Shown here piece after piece: positions 1 through 5,775 of a stretch of 9,450 bases of DNA. This DNA comes from Ruminococcus sp. UBA4385 (GTDB taxonomy: Bacteria > Bacillota_A > Clostridia > Oscillospirales > Ruminococcaceae), in the NCBI GenBank assembly GCA_002391065.1, contig DGRP01000111.1, positions 1 through 9,450 of the forward strand. The letters run 5' to 3'. The translations under genes and the position numbers were made by a program. Numbering within the stretch: the stretch's first letter is position 1; every line of letters starts with the position of its first letter. Under the pieces are notes generated by a model that was not told the DNA's origin, made no database searches, and saw only the letters and a program-made list of their open reading frames with translations.

Positions 1-1762
1 CCTTTTCTATCTCGTCAAAGAGTATCACCTGTGCGCCCTTTTTCCTGACAGCCTCGGTGAGGACACCACCGCTTTCAAAGCCAACATATCCGGGCGGTGA
101 GCCGATCAGCTTTGAAACGCTGTGCTGTTCAGCATATTCCGACATATCAAGCTTTATCAGTGCATCATTTCTGCCCGAAAGCAGCCTTGAAAGCTCCTTG
201 GCAAGAAGCGTTTTCCCTACACCTGCAGAGCCTGAAAACACATAGCACCCAAGCGGTCTGCCTTTTTCATTAAGCCCTGAGGCTCCACGTCTTACAGCCC
301 TGGCAAGAATGCTCACAGCCTTATCCTGTCCGATGACAGTGCGTTTAAGCTCGTCTTCGAGATTTTTCAGCCTTTCGATCCTGCTTTTTGTCAGAGCGCC
401 CCTGTCAATTCCCGATATTTCTGAAACTACGGTATCAATATGCCTTTTTTCAAGTGAGAGGGCTTTTCTGTTTTCAGAGCTTGTTATAGCAGTCAGGTAA
501 GCGTCACGGCTGATATTTCCCGAGATATAGTCATCAAATGCACGTGAGAGCCGCTGTCTTTCGCAGCTTCCGTCCGTTTCGGTAACGGCAAGAGCGCAGG
601 CTTCATCGAGTATATCTATCGCCTTATCGGGAAATGCCTTTGAGTGAACATAGCGTTCAGCAAGCCTTACAGTGTGGTCGATGAGGTCTTTCTTAATGGT
701 CACACCGTGATGCTTTTCAAGCCCTGAACTCAGAGCAGAGAGCATTTTTGCGGTTGTTTCGGTATCGGGCTCACGGACTGTAACAGTGCGGAATCTTCTG
801 TCCATAGCGCTGTCAAGGGCAATTGTTTTGCGGTACTCCTCAAAGGTGGTAGCACCTATCACCCGAAGGCCGGGTCTTGCAAGCTGCGGCTTTAAGATGT
901 TTGCGGCATCTATGGCACCCTCTGCAGCACCTGCTCCCATGATGTTGTGTATCTCATCAATGAAGAGTATAATGTTTCCTGCGGATACAGCCTCGTCAAG
1001 GCAGGCTTTAAGGCGCTCCTCAAAGTCGCCTCTGTATTTAGCACCTGCAAGCAGCAGCGGCAGGTCAAGAGAGAACACCCTTTTTCCGCAGAGCACATCG
1101 GGCACATCCGAGGTTGCTATCCTGAGAGAGAGCCCCTCTGCAATTGCAGTCTTGCCGACACCTGCATCACCTACAAGACAGGGATTGTTTTTCGAGCGCC
1201 TGCAAAGAATGCTTATGACCCTGTCGATTTCTTTTTCTCTTCCTATGCAGGCATCAAAGTGCTCATATTCTTCCTTTGAGGTCAGCTCTCTTGAAAACCT
1301 GCTCAGAGAACGCAGCTTAGGTGCAGAGCTTCTTGAAAGGCCGCTGACAAGCAAGCCTGTATCGGCTTCAAGTGTGCTGAGTATTTCAGCGGCACAGCAG
1401 TCGCTGCAGCGGATAACTCCTGCGAGGATATGCTCGCACTCTGCACAGGTACACTCCGTAAGCTTTGCCAGCCCGACCGCCTCACGCAGCACCCACAGGC
1501 TGTTTGAGGTAAGATCCTTCATGCTTAGCTTGCACGGCGTGCCCTTGCCGATCAGGTATTCTATCCTTTTGTTTACGGCATTGAAGCTTATTCCTCTGCC
1601 CGAGAGTATCGCCTGACAGCCGCTGCTCCTTGTACAGGCAGCAAGAAGATGCTCGGTTCCTACATAGGTGTGTCCGAGCCTGCCGGCATACTGTACTGCG
1701 AAGTTTATAAGCTCCCTTGCCTGATATGAAAATCCGTCAGTATTAATATCCGAATAATTCAT
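1..1762 (-). CDS. Clp/Hsp100 AAA+ unfoldase, ClpC/ClpA type (3' end outside window)
   Basis: The first 587 residues of a two-ring protein unfoldase that normally feeds substrates to ClpP; the frame stays open to the left edge. An RBS (AAAAGGAG, 1771-1778) fixes the ATG at 1762. Domains in order: Clp N-domain with two repeats (about 10-130), D1 with Walker A GDAGVGKT (198-205), pore loop KYRG (242-245), Walker B ending IDE (268-270) and arginine fingers DRRF (321-324), a linker (388-475), then D2 with Walker A GSAGVGKT (511-518), pore loop GYVG (558-561) and Walker B ending DE (583-584). The linker is shorter than the coiled coil of ClpB and lacks a clear UVR motif. Glutamates 37 and 110 sit where ClpC binds phosphoarginine. 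The second N-repeat holds six cysteines (104-123), which is unusual. The ClpP-docking loop lies beyond the window, so ClpP partnership cannot be read. The ATPase call is certain; ClpC versus ClpA is not. Confidence 0.95.
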   Translation of the reverse strand, partial: MNYSDINTDGFSYQARELINFAVQYAGRLGHTYVGTEHLLAACTRSSGCQAILSGRGISFNAVNKRIEYLIGKGTPCKLSMKDLTSNSLWVLREAVGLAKLTECTCAECEHILAGVIRCSDCCAAEILSTLEADTGLLVSGLSRSSAPKLRSLSRFSRELTSKEEYEHFDACIGREKEIDRVISILCRRSKNNPCLVGDAGVGKTAIAEGLSLRIATSDVPDVLCGKRVFSLDLPLLLAGAKYRGDFEERLKACLDEAVSAGNIILFIDEIHNIMGAGAAEGAIDAANILKPQLARPGLRVIGATTFEEYRKTIALDSAMDRRFRTVTVREPDTETTAKMLSALSSGLEKHHGVTIKKDLIDHTVRLAERYVHSKAFPDKAIDILDEACALAVTETDGSCERQRLSRAFDDYISGNISRDAYLTAITSSENRKALSLEKRHIDTVVSEISGIDRGALTKSRIERLKNLEDELKRTVIGQDKAVSILARAVRRGASGLNEKGRPLGCYVFSGSAGVGKTLLAKELSRLLSGRNDALIKLDMSEYAEQHSVSKLIGSPPGYVGFESGGVLTEAVRKKGAQVILFDEIEK

Positions 1763-1941
1763 AGCTATCGCTCCTTTTCAGAATCGTTACGATAATCATT
1801 TTTGACGGCAATATTAAATATATTCAGCGGACAAATTCTGCTTTCCAAAGCAGTAACATTTTTTTGCTTCGGGCATAAACTGTACTATAAAGCAAAGCGG
1901 ACATCACCGCAGCTTTATAATCTGAAAAAAGGAGAACTGTT
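1763..1941. other. divergent intergenic region between the Clp ATPase and the Cys/Gly peptide
   Basis: This 179-bp gap holds the two start regions and three dyad symmetries. From the Clp side these are ATCGT-t-ACGAT (1783-1793), CTGCTTT-cc-AAAGCAG (1838-1853) and a larger one, TATAAAGC (1886-1893) with GCTTTATA (1912-1919), nested around GCGG (1897-1900) and CCGC (1907-1910). AAAGC/GCTTT recurs in the second and third dyads. A lone TTTGAC at 1801-1806 resembles half a CtsR heat-shock box, but no second half is present at the required spacing. No convincing -35/-10 pair for the Clp gene was found. The dyads could be operators or RNA hairpins; which one is not decided by sequence alone. Confidence 0.5.
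1864..1891 (+). promoter_or_regulatory. probable sigma-A promoter of the Cys/Gly peptide
   Basis: TTGCTT (1864-1869) and TATAAA (1886-1891) are separated by 16 bp and point at the small gene at 1942. The -10 coincides with the left arm of the TATAAAGC dyad, so a protein bound there would compete with RNA polymerase. The match is fair rather than strong. Confidence 0.45.
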
Positions 1942-2058
1942 ATGAACGGTTACTGGTGGATCATCATTCTTATCCTCATCATGTTTATGTGCTGCAACGG
2001 CTGCAATGGCTGCGGCTGCGACAACAACGGATGCGGATGCGGCTGCGGCTGCAACTGA
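1942..2058 (+). CDS. 38-residue membrane-anchored Cys/Gly-rich micropeptide, function unknown
   Basis: A short gene on the strand opposite both neighbours. A strong RBS (AAAAAAGGAGA, about 1925-1935) lies at good distance from the ATG. The product starts MNGYWW, continues with ten hydrophobic residues (IIILILIMFM, 7-16) that could be one membrane segment or an uncleaved anchor, then a tail of 22 residues made only of Cys, Gly, Asn and one Asp. There are 9 cysteines in 38 residues (17, 18, 21, 24, 26, 31, 33, 35, 37), mostly as GC repeats. Similar tiny proteins with a hydrophobic stretch and Gly/Cys tail occur as hypothetical genes in Clostridia, and Bacilli have the YjcZ-type small proteins; no specific family is claimed. 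The tail could bind metal, form disulfides, or be a substrate for modification. The coding call rests on the RBS, the promoter, the composition and the terminators behind it. Confidence 0.75.
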   Translation: MNGYWWIIILILIMFMCCNGCNGCGCDNNGCGCGCGCN

Positions 2059-2063
2059 GAAAT

Positions 2064-2094
2064 GAAAAAGGGCTGCTGCACTAAGCAGCAGTCC
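2064..2094. terminator. hairpin with T-run on the minus strand, behind the Cys/Gly peptide
   Basis: CTGCTGC (2073-2079), loop actaa, GCAGCAG (2085-2091), extended by GGG/TCC at the base. Read on the minus strand the stem is followed by CTTTTTC (2064-2070), so it is a good second terminator for the operon that ends at 2148. On the plus strand it follows the peptide stop at 2058 but has no T-run; there it may simply protect the 3' end. Confidence 0.65.
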
Positions 2095-2113
2095 GTACAT
2101 AGACCCGTAACTG

Positions 2114-2140
2114 AAAAGGTCCTCCGCTGTGCGAAGGACC
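2114..2140. terminator. terminator of the degV operon, 7 bp after its stop
   Basis: GGTCCT (2118-2123) pairs with AGGACC (2135-2140), with CGC/GCG inside after one mismatch. Minus-strand transcripts from the DegV gene reach TTTT (2117-2114) right after the stem. On the plus strand the tail is pyrimidine-rich (gctttctttacttt), so weak termination of the micropeptide transcript is also possible. Confidence 0.7.
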
Positions 2141-2147
2141 GCTTTCT

Positions 2148-3023
2148 TTACTTTCTGTGGGAGGACTTGAAGATAACGCCTGTTACCTTAGGTCCTGCAT
2201 TTATAGCTACCTCAGAGCCTATCTGATAGAAATCCACAGGCGGATAGCCAATCTTCTTGGTCATAGCCTGAGCCATTTCATCACGGACAGAGGTATCATT
2301 TCCGTAAACTATGAGGTACGGTGTCTGGGGTATCATCTCGCCCTCAACAAGCTCCAGTATTTTTGGAACTATAGCCTTGTCGCCCCTGATTTTGGTTTCG
2401 GTAACGATCTGATTGTCATCGATCCTCATAACAGGCTTGAGCCCCATTACCTCGCCGACAAAAGCTGCCGCCGAAGGTATACGCCCCGACTTCCTTGCAT
2501 ATCTGAGGGTATACATAGCAAAGAAAATAACGCAGTTGTCCACCCAGTCCTTCATAAAAGCGACAATGTCCTTGGCAGGGGTGTTCTTCATTGCTTTCTT
2601 TGCGCCCTCAACCACTGCGTAGCCGTAAGCGCCCGTATAGGAGCGTCCGTCAATACAGTAAATGTTGAACTTTCCCTTTGCGTCAGCGTGCTTTTCAAAG
2701 AACTGCTCGGAGGCCATAAGTGCATTAGAGTAGGTTGATGAGCCGTTTGAGTTTATGCTTGTGTAGATAACATCGGTATATCCGTCAGCATAGAGCTTTT
2801 CAAACGCCTCCTTGAACTCAAAAGCAGTTATCTGCGAGGTCATCGGAATACCGTCATACTCGTCGAGCATTTTGTAAAAGCCTTCGTTATCGAAGTCCTG
2901 TCTTGAAACGTAACTCTTGTCTCCCATAGTTACCTTGAAGGGTAGCACAAGAATATCGTACTTTTCGGCATTCTCCTTGGAGATGTCGCTTGCCGAGTCT
3001 GTCATAACCTTGATTTTTGCCAT
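2148..3023 (-). CDS. DegV family fatty-acid-binding protein (FakB-like)
   Basis: A cytoplasmic two-domain lipid-binding protein of 291 residues, normal length for the family. Family members bind a single fatty acid; FakB proteins present it to the kinase FakA for phospholipid synthesis. Seen here: an N-terminal TDSASDI strand (8-14), PMTSQIT (60-66) with the Thr/Ser that contact the carboxylate, the loop around SNGSSTYSNA (92-101), and RKSGRIPSA (177-185) followed by LKPVM (195-199). An oddity is the C-terminal motif: the usual His-x-Gly-Pro-Gly reads Asn275-Ala-Gly-Pro-Lys279, so the histidine that helps hold the carboxylate in FakB is missing. Start ATG at 3023 has an AAGGCGG RBS 11 nt upstream. 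It lies 30 bp behind trmL and is the last gene of the operon. No FakA-type kinase is in the window, so the exact ligand and partner are unknown. Confidence 0.93.
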   Translation of the reverse strand: MAKIKVMTDSASDISKENAEKYDILVLPFKVTMGDKSYVSRQDFDNEGFYKMLDEYDGIPMTSQITAFEFKEAFEKLYADGYTDVIYTSINSNGSSTYSNALMASEQFFEKHADAKGKFNIYCIDGRSYTGAYGYAVVEGAKKAMKNTPAKDIVAFMKDWVDNCVIFFAMYTLRYARKSGRIPSAAAFVGEVMGLKPVMRIDDNQIVTETKIRGDKAIVPKILELVEGEMIPQTPYLIVYGNDTSVRDEMAQAMTKKIGYPPVDFYQIGSEVAINAGPKVTGVIFKSSHRK

Positions 3024-3053
3024 GATTTTTTATACCGCCTTTCCGTGGGGTCT

Positions 3054-3566
3054 TTACCATGTGTATTTTGTAAGCTGTCCCTCTCTGCCGAGGTCGGGAT
3101 AGCCCCATTGTCTGAGCACCTCATAAACACCTATTGCAACCGAGTTCGACAGATTAAGGCTTCTGAGCTCGTTTCTCATCGGTATCCTGACACAGTCATC
3201 AGGATGAGCATATAAAAGCTCCTCGGGAAGCCCCTTGTCCTCTCTTCCGAAAACCAGGTAGGTGTTCTGTGTATCGGGGTAAGAAATATCGGAATGTGTC
3301 GTTCTGCCCTTTGTTGTAAAGAAGCGGAACGTTCCGCTGTTTTTTTCAAAAAACTCATCTAAGCTGTCATATTCGTATATCTCAAGCTTATCCCAGTAGT
3401 CAAGTCCTGCACGCTTTAGCTGCTTGTCGGTTATCGTGAAGCCGTAGGGCTTTATAAGGTGCAGAGCAGCACCCGTAACTGCACAGGTTCGGGAAATGTT
3501 CCCTGTGTTCTGAGGTATCTGCGGCTCAACAAGAACTATATTGAGCCTGTATGTGTTTTCACTCAT
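3054..3566 (-). CDS. trmL: tRNA (cytidine/uridine(34)-2'-O)-methyltransferase TrmL
   Basis: A SPOUT-class methyltransferase that uses S-adenosylmethionine to methylate the 2'-O of the wobble base of tRNA-Leu species. I place the start at 3566, giving 170 residues: it has an AGGATG ribosome site, and the family signature VLVEPQIPQNTGNI begins at residue 11. A longer frame opens at 3629, but it lies wholly inside the preceding gene. Motifs: PQIPQNTGNISR (15-26), FGREDKGLP (106-114) and RSLNLSNSVAIGVYEVLRQ (135-153), the last two forming the knot that binds the methyl donor. It is about 15 residues longer than the E. coli protein, with a Gly/Lys-rich tail. The start is one base past the stop of the pyridoxamine kinase gene, so the two are probably translationally coupled. 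Confidence 0.95.
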   Translation of the reverse strand: MSENTYRLNIVLVEPQIPQNTGNISRTCAVTGAALHLIKPYGFTITDKQLKRAGLDYWDKLEIYEYDSLDEFFEKNSGTFRFFTTKGRTTHSDISYPDTQNTYLVFGREDKGLPEELLYAHPDDCVRIPMRNELRSLNLSNSVAIGVYEVLRQWGYPDLGREGQLTKYTW

Positions 3567-3567
3567 A

Positions 3568-4425
3568 TCAAAGCATCCTGTAGTCCGACAGCTCCTGATA
3601 GCCTGTGAGCCACGATAGCTGACCCTCAAGCATTAGCCCCTCGGTCCAGGGTACCTGATAGCTGTAGGTAGTCTTAACGCAAAGCTCTGTAAAAGCCGAG
3701 GCTCTGTTCATTGCAACGGGAAGGCTGTCTCCCTTTAGTATACCGCCTATAAGCACTGATGCGAACATATCTCCCGTACCCGAATAGTGAGCAGGAACAA
3801 AATCGTTCGGCACTCTCCAGAAGCTTCCGTTCTCACGGTCAAAGCCTACGGTTGACATTCCGCCGTTCGCAAGCTCGGCGCTTGTGATAACAACAGTTCT
3901 GTTACCCTTATCGGAGAGCCTTACCAGCCACGACTTTATCTGAGTATTCAGCATAGGCTTGGTAGGGAAGTCCTCTCCAAGCAGTATTGCCGCCTCAGTC
4001 ATATTCGGAGTGATTATATCAGCAACAGTTACAAGCTCGCCCATCTTTTTGCAGAGCTTGTCGGTGTAGGTCGCATAAGCCTTTCCGCCGTCGCCCATAA
4101 CAGGGTCAACAACTTTAAGAGCCTGCGGATATGCCCTGAAAAACTCCAGACAGTGATCTATCTGAGCTTCGCTGGCCATAAAACCGCTGTACACGCTGTC
4201 GAATTCTGTCTTCATTTTAAGATAGTGTTCAAGAGCAGGCTTCATATAGTCTGTAAGATCACGCATTACAAACTCATCATAGCCCGTATGTGCCGACAGC
4301 ACAGCCGTTGGTACGGGACAGACCTGAACACTCATTGCCGAAAGAACAGGTATGATAACTGTAAGCGAGCATCTGCCCAGTCCCGAAATATCCTGAATAG
4401 CGGCGACCCGCTTTCCGTGCAGCAT
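3568..4425 (-). CDS. pdxY: pyridoxamine/pyridoxal kinase (ribokinase-like fold)
   Basis: Phosphorylates pyridoxal or pyridoxamine with ATP in the salvage route to pyridoxal 5'-phosphate. The 285 residues match the family length. Seen: the N-terminal AAIQDISGLGRCSL (8-21) that binds substrate, SAHTGYD (44-50), VDPVMGDGGK (106-115), TPNMTEAAIL (139-148) and YSGTGDMFAS (214-223), whose Asp219 is the catalytic base of the ribokinase superfamily and whose preceding Gly-Thr-Gly forms the anion hole. Start at 4425 is backed by a purine-rich AAGGGAAGGG about 8 nt upstream. It is first in an operon with trmL and the DegV protein. A pdxY/pdxK choice cannot be made firmly from sequence; a hydroxymethylpyrimidine kinase (ThiD) is less likely because of the SAHTGY motif and overall layout. 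Confidence 0.92.
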   Translation of the reverse strand: MLHGKRVAAIQDISGLGRCSLTVIIPVLSAMSVQVCPVPTAVLSAHTGYDEFVMRDLTDYMKPALEHYLKMKTEFDSVYSGFMASEAQIDHCLEFFRAYPQALKVVDPVMGDGGKAYATYTDKLCKKMGELVTVADIITPNMTEAAILLGEDFPTKPMLNTQIKSWLVRLSDKGNRTVVITSAELANGGMSTVGFDRENGSFWRVPNDFVPAHYSGTGDMFASVLIGGILKGDSLPVAMNRASAFTELCVKTTYSYQVPWTEGLMLEGQLSWLTGYQELSDYRML

Positions 4426-4464
4426 TTTAGCATACCCTTCCCTTCGATTGCTTTCATAAAGAAT

Positions 4465-4493
4465 ATTATAGCATACTTTTTTAATTTTTTCAA
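4465..4493 (-). promoter_or_regulatory. sigma-A promoter of the pdxY-trmL-degV operon
   Basis: On the minus strand TTGAAA (4493-4488), a 17-bp spacer and TATAAT (4470-4465) preceded by TGC, an extended -10. The expected start of transcription is near 4458, giving a leader of about 33 nt. Confidence 0.85.
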
Positions 4494-4587
4494 TAGTATA
4501 GCAATATTTTTCGTGATTTTGAAGTTTTTAAGCGCATATAAGGGCACACCTCCAAAATAAATGCTCGGATTTTGTTGAAAATGAGTA

Positions 4588-4616
4588 TTGAAAAGTGCGT
4601 GTTTATGGGGTATAAT
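4588..4616 (+). promoter_or_regulatory. sigma-A promoter of the diguanylate cyclase gene
   Basis: TTGAAA (4588-4593), 17-bp spacer, TATAAT (4611-4616). Transcription should begin near 4623, about 40 nt before the ATG. A second TATAAT at 4637-4642 has no -35 at the right distance. Confidence 0.8.
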
Positions 4617-4663
4617 CTATATATATGCATTTTGACTATAATACTGAATAAGTGAGATAATAA

Positions 4664-5743
4664 ATGAAGAAAATTAAACGAGAGCTGAGCTTAGCACTCA
4701 GCAGCCGTCTGAATACTAAATTTGTCCATACTTTCAGTACAGGTTTTCTGCTCTTCGGACATATAGGCTATCTGATCGCATTTTTCATATTTAAGATCTA
4801 TCCGATGGCATTTTTAAATGTATTCAGTGTCTGCTTTTATACTGTAATGCTGCTGATGAACATGAGAACAGAGCAGTACTCAAATGTTCTTCTTATGGAA
4901 GAAATTGAGATAATGGTCCATTCTCTTGCCGGAACGTACTATATCGGCTGGGATGCGGGATTTGCACTTTTCTTTATCGGAAATGCGTCTATTCCGTTTT
5001 TTGGCAATTTCAGAAAGCACCTTACGCCGTTTGTGATCGCAGGACTGAATATGATTGCTTTTATTGCAGCAAGGATAAATCTCTACAACTGGGCTGCGCC
5101 GTATCATCTGAATAAGACATATCTGATGAACGGTCTTTATATTTACAATGCGCTGGCTTCATTCTTTATTGTAATTTTTATTTCGTCTTACAGCATTTTT
5201 ATGCGTGAGATGATGGCTGACAATATGAAAAAGAAAAACGAGCATCTGCAGCGTCTTGCAACGATAGACCCGCTGACCCAGCTGTTCAACAGGCGTGCAA
5301 TGATGGAGTACATCAAGCTTATAGAGAAAAATTCCAGAAAGTCCAATGAGAGCTACAGCCTGTGCATTTCGGATATTGATGACTTCAAGAAGATAAATGA
5401 CACCTACGGTCACGATGCAGGTGATGAGGTATTAAAGACTGTATCTTCGATTTTTGTAAGCATAGTTCCTACAGAGGGCTATGTATGCCGCTGGGGCGGT
5501 GAGGAAATACTCTTTGCGCTTCCTACGGGCGGCGGATATGCGGCTGTGATTGCTGCCGAGAAGATCAGAAAAGAGATTGAAGCACATCGCTTTGATATTG
5601 ACGGAAGGCAGTTCACTGTGACTATGACCTTCGGTGTGTGCAAGGTAAAGCCCGATGAGAACTATGACAGCGGAATATCCCGTGCCGACAAGTTCCTTTA
5701 TGAGGGCAAGCACGCAGGCAAGAACAGAGTAATAACGGAATAA
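4664..5743 (+). CDS. membrane diguanylate cyclase (N-terminal membrane sensor, C-terminal GGDEF domain)
   Basis: Makes the second messenger cyclic di-GMP from two GTP in response to an unknown signal sensed at the membrane. Residues 1-180 contain about five or six hydrophobic segments (near 24-44, 47-66, 98-113, 121-138, 158-180) and resemble no named sensor I can identify; they look like a MASE-type domain. A short helix (183-198) leads to the GGDEF domain (about 199-359): ATIDPLTQLFNRR (199-211), ISDIDDFKKINDTYGHDAGD (235-254) with the metal-binding Asp237, the active loop RWGGEEI (276-282), and ADKFLYEGKHAGKNRV (341-356). The active loop is GGEEI, an accepted functional variant. The RxxD inhibitory site that should precede it reads Pro-Thr-Glu-Gly, so product inhibition at that site is not expected. 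The RBS (AGTGAG) is weak, which fits a low-abundance signalling enzyme. Confidence 0.93.
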   Translation: MKKIKRELSLALSSRLNTKFVHTFSTGFLLFGHIGYLIAFFIFKIYPMAFLNVFSVCFYTVMLLMNMRTEQYSNVLLMEEIEIMVHSLAGTYYIGWDAGFALFFIGNASIPFFGNFRKHLTPFVIAGLNMIAFIAARINLYNWAAPYHLNKTYLMNGLYIYNALASFFIVIFISSYSIFMREMMADNMKKKNEHLQRLATIDPLTQLFNRRAMMEYIKLIEKNSRKSNESYSLCISDIDDFKKINDTYGHDAGDEVLKTVSSIFVSIVPTEGYVCRWGGEEILFALPTGGGYAAVIAAEKIRKEIEAHRFDIDGRQFTVTMTFGVCKVKPDENYDSGISRADKFLYEGKHAGKNRVITE

Positions 5744-5744
5744 G

Positions 5745-5773
5745 AAAACCTCCGCAGTACAGCGGAGGTTTTT
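5745..5773. terminator. bidirectional rho-independent terminator
   Basis: CCTCCGC (5749-5755) and GCGGAGG (5762-5768) enclose a 6-nt loop, with AAAA before and TTTTT after the stem. It starts two bases behind the cyclase stop and two bases before the stop of the convergent transporter gene, so it serves both strands. Confidence 0.93.
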
Positions 5774-5775
5774 GT

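Larger units (their letters stand above)
4426..4663. other. AT-rich divergent intergenic region between pdxY and the diguanylate cyclase
   Basis: These 238 bp hold two divergent consensus promoters whose -35 elements lie about 95 bp apart (4488-4493 and 4588-4593) and little else. A minus-strand GGAGG (4549-4553) precedes a 15-codon frame (4537-4490) that lies upstream of the mapped promoter; I do not call it a gene. No operator-like dyad stands out. Confidence 0.6.

Noticed and set aside
786..1616. 276-residue open frame on the plus strand
   Set aside because: It lies antisense to the Clp ATPase, whose motifs are unmistakable on the other strand; the plus-strand product is Ser/Leu-rich with no recognisable domain or RBS.
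1801..1806. CtsR heat-shock operator upstream of the Clp gene
   Set aside because: Only one TTTGAC half-site is present; the second direct heptamer at the required spacing is missing.
1915..2100. 61-residue Ala/Val-rich frame on the minus strand
   Set aside because: It is the complement of the Cys/Gly micropeptide; GC repeats read backwards give Ala/Val runs. The plus strand has the RBS and promoter.
2157..2738. 193-residue plus-strand frame
   Set aside because: Antisense shadow of the DegV gene; no RBS or family motif.
3567..3629. 21-residue N-terminal extension of TrmL
   Set aside because: It overlaps the end of the pyridoxamine kinase gene in another frame, and the family starts near the MSENTYRLNIVLVEP segment, which has its own RBS at 3566.
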